Positions 1 to 9,926 of a stretch of DNA of 64,000 bases are shown here, piece by piece. Origin of the DNA: Pagrus major (lineage: Eukaryota > Chordata > Actinopteri > Spariformes > Sparidae). Made by a program: the position numbers and the translations under genes. Each line of letters opens with the position of its first letter. Position 1 is the first letter of the stretch. Where the stretch lies: the NCBI RefSeq assembly GCF_040436345.1, contig NC_133235.1, positions 22,282,660-22,346,659 on the forward strand. Direction: 5' to 3'. Below the pieces are notes generated by a model. That model was given only the letters and a program-made list of their open reading frames with translations, did not search any database and was not told where the DNA came from.

Positions 1-610
1 GAAACATATTACCGCATTAAAAACTCCAGGGAATGTCCTTTCAGAGCAAGGTCACTTACACGGCCATTGAATGCATCATTAAGTCCGGTCTCACAGAATT
101 ACCACAAGCTACATGTACATCGTTGTGAGTCATCGTGCGTGCACATTTTCTTATTCCCACGAGCATTTGTTTACAAATGAGACCAAGGCAGAGACTCATA
201 TTTTCGGGCAGATTTTAGATGAGCCATTATTCTTTTCTCTTTTGTTGTTTCAATTATGAGTTTATAGTTGAAGATGTCCTGTTTGCACCACAGTGAGTAA
301 TCAGTAACAAAGGCTCCGGCTTCTGCAAGAATAAATGACAACCATTTTTAGATTGATGGTTTGTGTGAGACCTTTTTTCCTACTGCATACTAATCATAAT
401 TATCATGCAGGCTCTGACAAGATGTCTAACAACACAATCAACTCGTAAAAATATTGTAATGTAATATAAGAGAAATAAAACACAACTATAACCACTGTTT
501 GACAGCTGTAATATATTCAAAACAACATGGTGATGATGACCTCAGAGTGTCATGACATTTATCATAACAAACAACCAAAACAATGAACGCTCCAGCGTGT
601 CCACTGACAA
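1..610. other. Intergenic sequence, no gene seen
   Basis: AT-rich non-coding sequence upstream of a transposon remnant. No exon with splice sites and family similarity was found on either strand. Confidence 0.5.
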
Positions 611-1218
611 TCGCAAGTTGCATCACGATACGATATTTGCAGATATCGCAAATTCTGCCATGATACGATTTCGATTCGATTCGATACAGGGGCCCTACGA
701 TCGATATGAGACGATATCATATGCCCATTTAACACAATCAGTTACATTACATCAACTCACAAAAAGCAACTAAAATATGATTTGACAACTTTATTACTGA
801 ACTATTCAGTCGAAACATTATTTTATCAATGGTTTCAGACATTTAAATTTTTAATTTTAGTTCTTAACTGCAAATGTTTCATTAAAAAGCCCTTGTTGAC
901 CTTCCAATTATGAAAATAAACCTTGAACATCTATGACTGCTGCTGACTTATTCCCCAGAGGGGAGTAAATAATATCCTCAGCGTCTTCTTCTTGGCTGCT
1001 TGCCATTTTCTTCCGGGCGCTAGCTAGCACTGTTTAGAAAGCAGTTGCACATGGATGGAAACAGTGACACAGACGTGCCATGGGAATTTCAAAATAAAGG
1101 TGTATCTTAACGATGGCAGCGATATGAATCAATGTTTTCACGTTGCATCGATGCTAAGGATCGTTGATCATTTAATCGATATATCAATCCTGATCGATGT
1201 ATCATTACACCCCTACTG
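611..1218. mobile_element. Truncated hAT-type non-autonomous element
   Basis: The sequence has the composition of a teleost hAT-derived element whose ends are rich in CGATACGAT/ATCGAT words. The left part carries CATCACGATACGAT and GATTCGATTCGATACA. The right end reads ATCGATGTATCATTACACCC followed by CTACTG, which is the usual terminal inverted repeat of this family read inward from the right. A matching left terminal repeat is not visible, so the copy appears 5'-truncated. No transposase ORF is present. Family assignment is from recognition, not a database search. Confidence 0.6.
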
Positions 1219-2770
1219 TTTACCTACTACTATTCCAAGGAGAGGTCAAATCGTGAATCAATACATAAAATTATTCAAACTGTCAAATAACCTCTTAGAA
1301 CATTGAATCCAGCATTTTCAAAGCAGAAAAACAAAGTCAGATTACCGTGATGTGTTTGTCATCAAAGTGCCCAGAGCTGTAGAAAATGTGGCACAATAGT
1401 AGAAAATGATCCTGTAGTTATCACTCAAAGAATATGTGTTTTTTTTTTGTAAATTGCAGATATGATGAAGAAGCTGAGTTGAGCACAAATGTGTTCAAGA
1501 AAAGATGACTGTTGCTTCTCTGTGACAATGTAGATTTGTCTCCGTGCTGCCTATTTGCTCTTTGTTCAATCATCAAAGTGACAAACATCTACACTGAAAG
1601 AAGATGAAAGTGGGATTATAGCTGGGAAGTGAATTATGATATTTTAAAAATGATGATATTGTAAGTGTCATTTTAGATATACTGGAGAGATAATGATATA
1701 ATTTGTTTACTTCTTTCAAACATTGTTCAATTCGCAGGGTCAGAATAAAGCAGCAACGACTGTTAGTAAAATTGGAAATGGGCCTTTTGTTGTTTTATTA
1801 TATTGAATAAAGCAGTGATGCCACAAAAAGCACTCCCTCAAAAGCTCTGGATATATTTTAAGGGAAAATGCAGCAGGGGTGCCATCATTTCAGTAGTCCA
1901 ATTCAAAAATGACGTCCTGTCTTTTTCCTTTTTCTATCAACAGTCAGTGCAGAACTCCTCTGGGGATTTGGATTTCAGATTTCCAGGTGAAACTGAACCA
2001 GGCTTCTAAAAGTGAACTGATTTGTGTCGGCTTATTGAGAAAAAGTTGGGATCTAGTTAGTGATGTGAAATATATGTGGGGAAAAAAATGGGCATACACT
2101 TAAAATAGTTTCAGTTTGGCAGCTTTCACACTTTTTTCAAAAAGGAGCTGCAGACATTTTTTTTTCTCAGACACAGAAAGGAGGAGAATGTGTTAGGGAA
2201 TAATGGCCTCAAGTGTTTCCTGCCGACTAGTGAAAATACTGTGCGTTCATAACATAGTTTGTATACTTATCTGGTCATTTACTTGTTTGCTTTTCTTACA
2301 GGGATCTCTATATTCGTTCTACAAGGACACTGTTTGATCACCATAAAGATGTGATGTTTATCTTTCCGTTCATACCATGTTTCTTCCTGGAGGCTTATCA
2401 TGGAACACATGATGAAGAAAAACAATGTGAGCGTGTGTGTTTGCTGAAGTGCAAACACTTGATCCAGATAACACAGAAATGTGGAATATTGTTTGCACAG
2501 ACATAAACTTATGATTTATGGTGTTCAGGGCTGGTACACATCCTCTGAGCCTGGATGTCTTTATTAATAGATAAACCAGGCCTTTGTTGAAAATTATCCT
2601 CATATCCTACCTGTTACACATTTACCAGATTATTGGCTTTTTTCCAAACATTGAGGTGACTTTAGTTAGTTTAGTTAGCACTTACTTTATTATTCAGCCC
2701 TCCCTCTTTAAACTTCCATAATATTTTACTGTTACCAGAACCTGGTGTGTCTGAGTTATGCCCAGAGTAT
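1219..2770. other. Intergenic sequence upstream of aqp4, nothing recognised
   Basis: Open frames here are short, lack splice context and resemble no family I know. Confidence 0.45.
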
Positions 2771-2778
2771 ATTTTTAC

Positions 2779-3225
2779 CAGAGGTGGAAGAAGATCCTTA
2801 CGTGAGCAAAAGTAAAAATACCACAGTGTGAAAACACTCCATGACCAGTAAACAGCCCACATTCAAAAGCATTAGTGACTAAATATAGAAATATTCATTA
2901 TTTAAGGTAACTTTCAGAGGTTTATGTTACAATATGTTAGGTTACTGCATGGTTATTGTTAATAGATCACCATGTAAGTAGCATTTTAATGTTGCAGCTG
3001 GTCGAGCAACTTTTCACAACTAATGCATCATAATTTATAAGATGAATCACAACTTTTCATTCATAAAGTATCAATAACTGTCAAATAAATGTCATTTAGT
3101 TTGTTTTTTTGCAATATTACCCTCTGGAATGTAATGGAGTAGATGTATGAAGCAGCATAAAATGGGAATACTCAAAAACTTAAAAATTGTACTTTCACAT
3201 TTGATTTCATGTACTTTCCACCACT
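2779..3225. mobile_element. hAT-type MITE with 8-bp target site duplication
   Basis: The element starts CAGAGGTGGAAG and ends CTTTCCACCACT, imperfect terminal inverted repeats of the widespread teleost GGTGGAAAG family. Internal landmarks of that family are present: a stretch reading TTTTAATGTTGCAGCTGGTC, CTGTCAAATAAATGT, and AATGTAATGGAGTAGA followed by GCATAAAATGG and ATACTCAA. Flanks ATTTTTAC (2771-2778) and TTTTTTAC (3226-3233) form an 8-bp target duplication with one mismatch, as expected for hAT transposition. No coding capacity. Confidence 0.75.
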
Positions 3226-3602
3226 TTTTTTACCACATGGTATGTTGCATCTCTCATGATATCACAATATTATCTTTACATTGTCTTCCTGAAATTACTT
3301 TTGATGACCACCGTTTTTTATTTTTTGATATTTTTAAATATAAATTAAAAATTTAAATCAATACGTTTTTAAAATGATAAATGATGCTTCAATGTGTAAA
3401 CTGCAGTCTGGATTTTGCAAATACGGTCTTAACTCCAGCGTGTTTTCAAAGCTCTGATATGACTTAGATGCTGAGGCTGACTGAGTCACTGTGCGGCAGC
3501 ACTTTGTGCAACTGTGCTACTGTTTGCACAGCAAGCAAATCTCATGACTCCTCCCCCTGAGCAGGCTGTTTAATTCCCGTGAGGTGATGCCTGGTTAGTA
3601 AC

Positions 3603-3610
3603 TTAATAAA
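3603..3610 (+). promoter_or_regulatory. Possible TATA-like box for the aqp4 long first exon
   Basis: TTAATAAA lies about 30 bp before the candidate first-exon ATG at 3637. If used, the transcript leader before that ATG would be only a few bases, which would favour leaky scanning. This is position-based inference only. Confidence 0.25.
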
Positions 3611-3636
3611 GCTGCTGGATGCAATCCCGGGGCACA

Positions 3637-3710
3637 ATGTGTGGATCATGTTCGTCTGACAGACCTGCTCTCTGCTCCACTCCTGCGCTCACACAGCCTG
3701 CTGCTTTCCT
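3637..3710 (+). CDS. aqp4: Candidate long-isoform (M1-type) first exon of aqp4
   Basis: An ATG at 3637 with A at -3 opens 24 codons plus 2 nt, ending at a good donor (CT|GTAAGT). The next exon begins with the 1 nt needed, and the frame runs into the short-isoform methionine. The product starts [19 protein letters not shown] recalls human MSDRPTA at the M1 start. It adds 36 residues. It could also be purely 5' UTR, since an out-of-frame ATG (3648, three codons) follows closely. Confidence 0.45.
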
Positions 3711-6700
3711 GTAAGTACTGCAGGTCACAGCCTTTTTCAACTCTTTAGATGTGATGAAGGGAGAGATGTCTCACCAGGACTTATGAATGAGAACACAGCA
3801 CACACAACGAGGACAGAGAGAGGGGGGACATGTTATTGCTTTTGGTAAGTTGTAGCCTATGGACTGAGGAGTAGAGATGACTCAAGTTATCACTTTAGTT
3901 TTGCCTTGGAGGTTTGCTGAACAAATGTAATGATATTCAGTTTTTTCATGTCAGTTTCAACATTTTTCCGAACGTACTGTAACGTAGAGATGTTTTAATG
4001 AATGTGAATCATATTCTGCTTGGCATTAAAAGTCAAAAATGTAAATTTTTCTTCCACCCTGGTTAAAGTTCAGTGAGTGACAGCAATTAAACACTGTATG
4101 CTTTGATCATTTGCCCCTATACACAATGTTTAAAGAATGCTCTGTATGGCGTTTTGTGATGGAAAGTCACTGGCTTAAATCCCTAGTGGAGTTATAAATG
4201 TTGTGCCCAGAGGCAGCCATCCTGATAGGGTTCAGTACATTTCCAGCCACATGCACTCACCAAGAATACATAAGTAGGCTAATCATTTTGCTCATTATTC
4301 TTTTCGCCAGGAGGTTCCTGTCCTGGTGTAACTGTCAGAGCATAATGGCGGCTTTCAAAGGGATCTGGACCAAGGACTTCTGGAGGGCTGTGTCTGGAGA
4401 ATACCTGGCCACTCTCATCTTTGTCCTCCTCGGTGTGGGCTCCACCATCAACTGGGCTGCGGGCGAGGAGAAGCCTCCACCGGCTGACCTCGTCCTCATC
4501 TCCCTGTGCTTTGGGCTCAGTATCGCCACTTTGGTGCAATGTTTTGGTCACATCAGCGGTGGGCACATTAACCCGGCGGTCACTGCTGCCATGGTGGTCA
4601 CTAGGAAGCTGAGCCTGGCGAAGGCAGTGTTCTATGTGGTGGCTCAGTGCCTGGGAGCTATTACAGGAGCTGGGATCCTTTACTTCGTCACACCTGCTGC
4701 TAACAGAGGGAGCCTCGGTGTGACCACGGTAAGAATCTGGCCAAATCAAGTTTTACTTGTGTGTGTGTGTGTGTGATGCATTTTCGCACAAGTTATACAG
4801 GGAAATATTTTGTTTCCAAGGTGAACACCAACATCTCGGTAGGACACGGCCTTCTTGTGGAGCTCCTCATCACATTCGAACTCGTCTTCACCGTTTTCGC
4901 CACCTGTGATCCCAAACGCACAGACCTCGGAGGCTCTGCAGGCCTTGCCATCGGCTTTGCTGTTGCTATTGGTCACTTATTTGCAGTAAGTACCTGCCAG
5001 TGAGCGAGAGGTATGAAATGGCAGAAGGCTAGGAGAATATTTATAGCAGCTGTGCTCAAATAACTTTGGCCTCTCACCCCGAATGCTCATTACTCCAGAA
5101 AGATCTTGGCCAACTAGATTATATAGAAACAGTTAAATATTTAATGTAAATCTAGGTACATATAAGCTGACACCTGCTGTGCTCCAGTGAAGCACTGATT
5201 TAAAGATTCATCGCCAAATCTTATTAAATCCAACACGGCACATGAAAGAGTTGCAGAACAAGACCAGTTCAAAGTGCAAGTCTCTTTATTGAGCATACAA
5301 CCAAAGCAGGAGCGCTGCTGCTTCTCGAGAAAGAGCAGGTGTGTTAAAGCATCTATTCTTCAACGTGTGATATTGTGCGAGTCTCGCTGATTCACACCCA
5401 CATGCACATCTTTATTGGAGGCTGCCATCGCATAGCAACCAATCTCTGGGGGCTCCCTGAGCCCTGCAGAGCAAATGAATGCACAGGGAAATAGATGTTA
5501 TCTCTCACACTGCTCAACTGATTTCTCCCTGGGTCTGTTTAGCAAATTCATATTGTAAGACTTGCATCAGACATATTCAGCTGTATAAGTTAAAGTAAGA
5601 CATTATTAGCTCTTAACACACATATCAGGTGATAGTTTTTACACAAAACTGTCGCATTTTATCATTTTGACTGAAAGACATGCTGTTATGTGTCTTATAG
5701 ATCCCTTACACAGGAGCCAGCATGAACCCTGCTCGATCCTTCGGGCCTGCAATGGTCACACTTAACTTCCAGGACCACTGGGTAAGAGATACTTCACCAA
5801 GAGGATGATCTTTCTTTTTGGAGTTTGCGTGTGCCAAAACAGTTACACCTGATAGCAGCTGAGTCGGTTTGATTTGATATGTATCATCACTGTATGACCA
5901 ATTATTCACACTCAAGTTTGTTAAGATGTTACGTCATGGCACCCTTTCAAAATTCTCTGAAGTAATTATCAGTAGCTAATAAATATATAATCTAAATGTC
6001 CCGAAGAGGCCAAGCTCTACCAGTCCAGTGCGGCATGTTGAAATCTGGTAAGGTCGCATTTTCAGCACCACTGCCAGGACAGCAAAAACAGCTGAGACCT
6101 AAAGATACAATCAAAGTCTGACGCTTCTTATATCAGAAAATGTGAGGAGAAAACCTCAAACAAGGTGCTCTGAATGCTCTTGCACATGAGCCCTTAAATC
6201 TATGATTCATCCAACACAAGAAGTGTAAAAAAAAAAGGAGACTTACAGCATTTCACCTCCAGCTGCACCAGGTGTAAAAAAGCATGGTGTCATGTTGTGT
6301 GCTTGTGTGTGTGAGTGTTAGTGTGTGTGTGTGTTGGGTAATGTGCTTGGCTTCTAACACTGTCTCACTGGTATCATATTCAGAAGTGTCTACCTGCCTC
6401 CTTTCCCCTAACAGAGGAGGACAGTTCAGGTACTGACTGACTATCTGGCTAATAATGGTGTATTTTTTGCTGTTAATGGTAGGTGTACTGGGTAGGACCC
6501 ATTCTCGGGGGCATCCTGGCTGCTGGTCTGTATGAGTACCTGTACTGCCCCGACCCGGAGGTAAAGAAGAGGCTGAAGCAGGTCTTTGAGAGGGACCCGG
6601 CTGGAAAATACAGGGAGGTGGAGGCGGAGGACATTTCCGTCAAGCCGGCCTCCATCCACACCATCTCTGATCTGGAGAAGTCTGAGAAAAAAGACCTTTT

Positions 6701-6737
6701 CCAGGACTCGACGGGAGAAGTGCTGTCTTCAGTATGA
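3637..6737 (+). CDS. aqp4: Aquaporin-4 water channel
   Basis: Selective water channel of the plasma membrane (MIP family), in mammals concentrated in astrocyte endfeet. Coding exons: 4311-4728 (short-isoform ATG at 4345), 4821-4985, 5701-5781, 6483-6737 (TGA 6735-6737), plus a candidate long-isoform exon 3637-3710. All joins are GT-AG and in frame, giving 294 aa from the short ATG and 330 aa from the long one. Both pore motifs are seen: GGHINPAVT (NPA at 76-78) and GASMNPARS (NPA at 192-194). The selectivity-filter residues F56, H180 and R195 match human F77, H201 and R216. An N-glycosylation sequon NIS (132-134) sits in the extracellular loop where human has NLT. The tail ends GEVLSSV, whose last three residues are the PDZ ligand that binds alpha-syntrophin. 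The order aqp4-kctd1 is as in human. Assignment over other aquaporins rests on near-identity of the pore and tail to AQP4. Confidence 0.96.
4311..4728 (+). CDS. aqp4: aqp4 exon with short-isoform start and first NPA
   Basis: Acceptor TTTTCGCCAG, donor ACG|GTAAGA. It encodes [11 protein letters not shown] before the methionine at 4345, then residues 1-128 of the short form: helices 1-3 and the first NPA. Two cysteines just before the start methionine sit where the human M1 extension has Cys13 and Cys17, the palmitoylated residues that limit array formation. Confidence 0.95.
4821..4985 (+). CDS. aqp4: aqp4 exon, residues 129-183
   Basis: Phase-0 exon of 55 codons starting [10 protein letters not shown] and ending AIGHLFA. 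It holds the NIS glycosylation sequon, helices 4-5 and filter residue H180. Confidence 0.96.
5701..5781 (+). CDS. aqp4: aqp4 exon with second NPA
   Basis: Phase-0 exon of 27 codons, [14 protein letters not shown] to FQDHW. It holds the second NPA and filter arginine R195. Confidence 0.96.
6299..6338 (+). repeat. Imperfect (GT)n microsatellite in the last aqp4 intron
   Basis: Interrupted GT repeats. A second short (TG)n tract sits just after the exon donor at 4759-4776. Confidence 0.7.
6483..6737 (+). CDS. aqp4: aqp4 last coding exon with PDZ ligand
   Basis: 84 codons plus TGA. It opens [10 protein letters not shown] (helix 6), continues into the cytoplasmic tail ([17 protein letters not shown]) and ends GEVLSSV, the syntrophin-binding PDZ motif. 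Confidence 0.96.
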   Translation: MYWVGPILGGILAAGLYEYLYCPDPEVKKRLKQVFERDPAGKYREVEAEDISVKPASIHTISDLEKSEKKDLFQDSTGEVLSSV

Positions 6738-7445
6738 CTATCACGTGCACTGGAAATGGAGACCAATCTGTAAAGCAGAGTGACAGCGAAGAAACTTTTG
6801 AGCATCCATCTTGAGCCTGTCCCCCTGCTAAAGGCCTCAAAGCAGAATATAATTTCTGCCCATGACAGCAAGGCTGAATTACTCTCATTGTCATAAAGCT
6901 AATATGATGTTATGGCTCAATCCCACAAACATCTACAACCTGTTCAATACTCCTCCTGAGGCCCTCCTTGAATGATTTCATCGCAGCGTTTGGCATGCGG
7001 CCCGCGCTGCACGCTGCAGACTGACAGCCCGCAATACATTGTGTTAAGGAAATATGTGTAGGGTCAACCAATTATGTGGGGTCATCACGCTGAATTGGAG
7101 GACTGAAGAAGAAAATGAAGCCTTGTTATTTTTGGATTAGTGTCACAACAGGCGAGATGTCTCCTTGTGATCATTAAGCACATTACAGGTCCCAAGCAAT
7201 GTAAGGCAGCTCTGACAAGCTTTATTATCAGAGTTGTATTACAGTGTGCTCTATTTTCAGTGCATTAGTCAAGGGAAACATCCAGCTCATCTTAATGGAA
7301 ACACTGTTTATTATGTCTACTGCCACATAATGGTCTTATTTTATTTTTTGTTCTATTTTATGAAATTGTGATACTCGGCTGTTTTTATTCTGTAGATCTA
7401 GTTCTTCTTGTAACACATTTCTTATTCCTGCTGAATTTCATACTT

Positions 7446-8028
7446 AAAGGTGCAATATGTGCAAATGTTAAGTCCAAAACATAAAAAAAATAACAAACAT
7501 TATCAACAGAATGTAAAGAATTAAAAATGTTGACATCTATTTTTTGTGTAGAAGAGACCTCGCTGTACACTGTAAAAAAAAAAAAAAAGTGATATTACTT
7601 AAACAAATTGAGGAAACCAATTACCTCAAAATTACCAAGTAAAGTAGACTAATCATTTTAAGTTGTTAAAACTTAAATCGTACAACTTAAATTAAATAGT
7701 TACTTGGTAATTCTGAGGTAATCGGTTTCCTGACTTTTTTAAAGTTAAGTCAACTTCTAAATGTTACAGTATCCTGAAGTTAGCATACTAACCTGCTAGC
7801 CCCCAGGACTGAATACCTCTTCCTCCCAGCGGTCCAAAGCTCCAGGGCTCGCGGTGTAAACGCCAACACTCCCCTGGTAGTCCGGCTAGCTGCACGGCTA
7901 ACTGAGCTAACAAGCTAACCGTAGCTACAGTCATGGATGTATAAAAATAATACAGTTAGCAGCAGTTCGCCGTTTTATTCTGGTGATATGCTGCCCCTAT
8001 TTGTTGGGAATTCTTACGTATTGCACCT
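7446..8028 (+). mobile_element. MITE-like element (family B), copy 1, with nested insertion
   Basis: It begins AAAGGTGCAATATGT and ends GTATTGCACCT, so the ends are inverted repeats. The interior shares GCTAACAAGCTAAC, GGTGTAAACGCCAACACT and GATATGCTGCCC with copies at 26126-26815 (same orientation) and 51359-51731 (reverse orientation). It lies inside the inferred aqp4 3' UTR and is interrupted by the hairpin element at 7566-7772. No coding capacity. Confidence 0.7.
7566..7772. mobile_element. Short hairpin (foldback) element nested in family B
   Basis: The ends TACACTGTAA and TTACAGTA are inverted. Inside, 7612-7642 (starting GGAAACCAATTACCTC) and 7700-7730 (ending GAGGTAATCGGTTTCC) are reverse complements at about 29 of 31 positions, separated by 57 nt. 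A run of A follows the left end. Confidence 0.7.
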
Positions 8029-8149
8029 CGAATATTTAACTTATTGATGAGATATTTCACTTATCTGTCTTTGTGATTCTGTGCTCAGTTCTTGTTTTAT
8101 GCTCACAGACTGCAAGTGCTACATGATGTAAAAGATGTCAAGTTGTAAT

Positions 8150-8155
8150 AATAAA
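8150..8155 (+). terminator. aqp4: Candidate aqp4 polyadenylation signal
   Basis: AATAAA followed at once by a T-rich run, about 1.4 kb after the stop codon. No better signal in the expected strand was noticed between the stop and this point. Confidence 0.45.
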
Positions 8156-8170
8156 AGTTTTTTTTTTAAT

Positions 8171-9580
8171 TTTAAGTCATTATTAAGGATTTCTCTTCGA
8201 CTCTTCTTTTAAATATTTTTTCAAACATGCAAACAGGGCAGCTGCACAAATATACATCTTCCTCATATTCATAAGAAATCTAGTGACCATACCTTTAAGG
8301 CTTCTCGCTTGAGTCACTTGTTTCCGGCAGTAGGAGCCGGGCACTGGGGAGAGGAAAGGTTCCGATCAGTGATGGATTGGCTCATCTACCTTTAGATTAT
8401 GTCTCCCTATGGCCAGATAAATGTCCATGATGTGTGTTCCTTGTGAGTTAAGTCTCTGAGAATAGCTTCATGTAATCTCATTCCATCAGCACAGAGCACA
8501 GGAAATGATACCACTCTGTGATACGAAATAGAGGTGATCTGTTATGTCTGGGCTTTATTTCCTTTGCTAAAGAGAACAGGTGCAATTCAATCTCTTTCCT
8601 GTAATGGGGAGGAAATGATCACCCCCACTGATCCTGCTGCATCAACTAAAGTTGTCTACATGGTGCAACGATATTGTGTTTTCAAGACTAGAACGCCGGA
8701 ATAATTCAGATACTAAATCAAAATTGTTTTTCACTCCTACGTGAACTCCACTCCCCCCCCCATATAAGCTTCTTCCCCAAGTAAGTGCAGTTTTTTTATG
8801 TGTGACAACAGCATCACCTACTGGCCACAACGTGAATCACCTCATGTGCAATAATGCTCCCATTTGGATTTCTCCAGGGGAGGGCAGCCACGAGCCTTGG
8901 ATGAACAGGTTGTGGGCAGACACAAGCCAGTTTTATTCACAAGTCTGAGCCACATCTCATTTGAAATTGGTCCAGGTCATTGATTCAGCACTACACAGGA
9001 GGATTTAGTGTTGCAGAGTCCTTTAACTTGGACCAAGGACTCAAATAGGAGCATAAGCGAGTCAATAAAGCACCTTTTTATTTTCAACCTTACTATTTTT
9101 AGCATTTTTTAAAAATGTTTTGATTCTTATTTCTGTCCAAGCTGCCTGAGCTGAACTGCATTCTCAATACTTTTTCAGTATTAAAGGTTGCAAAACAGGT
9201 AGTGTGATGTTGTGTTAGTGAATGCTGTTCGAGGCCTACTGGAGTTGAAAATGGACAGCATTGAATTTCTCAGCAGCACTATCCTTTACCTGCAGGCATG
9301 CTGCCTGTATCCCTTAAGGCTCCAGTGGCTCGAGGCCAGCCCCCTCTCAGCTCCCTTTAATCATCTTTATAGCCTAAATAAATGAGTACATAAATCTGAT
9401 GTTTCATGCATTGACTATTTCCTCTTGGGACGGACGATGGGGAGTGGGCACACTCGGTTTTGATTTATCAACTTTTGCCCATCTGAAGATTAAACAGAGG
9501 GAGACAGGTGAGGAGAGCAGCCCCTGTTGGTTTATACATTTAGCTTTATGAATTTCAAACTAGTGAGAGAGAGTGAAATG
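8171..9580. other. Intergenic sequence between aqp4 and kctd1, no gene
   Basis: Mixed-composition non-coding DNA. Open frames on both strands are short and unlike known proteins. Confidence 0.5.
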
Positions 9581-9582
9581 TT

Positions 9583-9926
9583 TTAAAGGGGCAGTATGTC
9601 ATTTTCGAAAAGAGATTCAAACTCTAAACTCTACTGAGAGATATTTATCTTTTCCATAATTGAATAAACAAGCTGTTCTCAGAGGTAAATAAGGTCCCCA
9701 GAACACTGTTTGAGGCTAGAAAAGGTGGCAGGGTCCGCCACATATAAACAAAATGAAACAAATTGTGTTGTCCTTTAAGGTCAGTTTGTTTATTCAGTTT
9801 ATTCAGTCATGAAATTAAAGAAAGTTTGTTTACTTAGTTTGTTTAGGCATGAAAAAATCAGTCAATGAAGATCTTTCTCTTCTAAATCAAAATTTCTTCC
9901 CCAAAACTACATAGTGCACCTTTAAA
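9583..9926 (+). mobile_element. MITE (family A), copy 1
   Basis: Terminal inverted repeats TTTTAAAGGGGCAGTATGTC and ACTACATAGTGCACCTTTAA. The interior (ACAAGCTGTTCTCAGAGG, GGTCCCCAGAACACTGTTTG, GGGTCCGCCACATATAAAC) is nearly identical to 19281-19672. Non-coding. Confidence 0.8.

Larger units (their letters stand above)
6738..8170 (+). other. aqp4: aqp4 3' untranslated region (extent inferred)
   Basis: Non-coding sequence from the aqp4 stop codon to a good AATAAA at 8150-8155. The extent depends on that signal being used. It contains a transposon (7446-8028) that itself carries a second nested hairpin element. Confidence 0.45.

Noticed and set aside
4279-4749. Long minus-strand open frame over the aqp4 exon
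   Set aside because: It is the antisense shadow of a well-supported exon and resembles no family.
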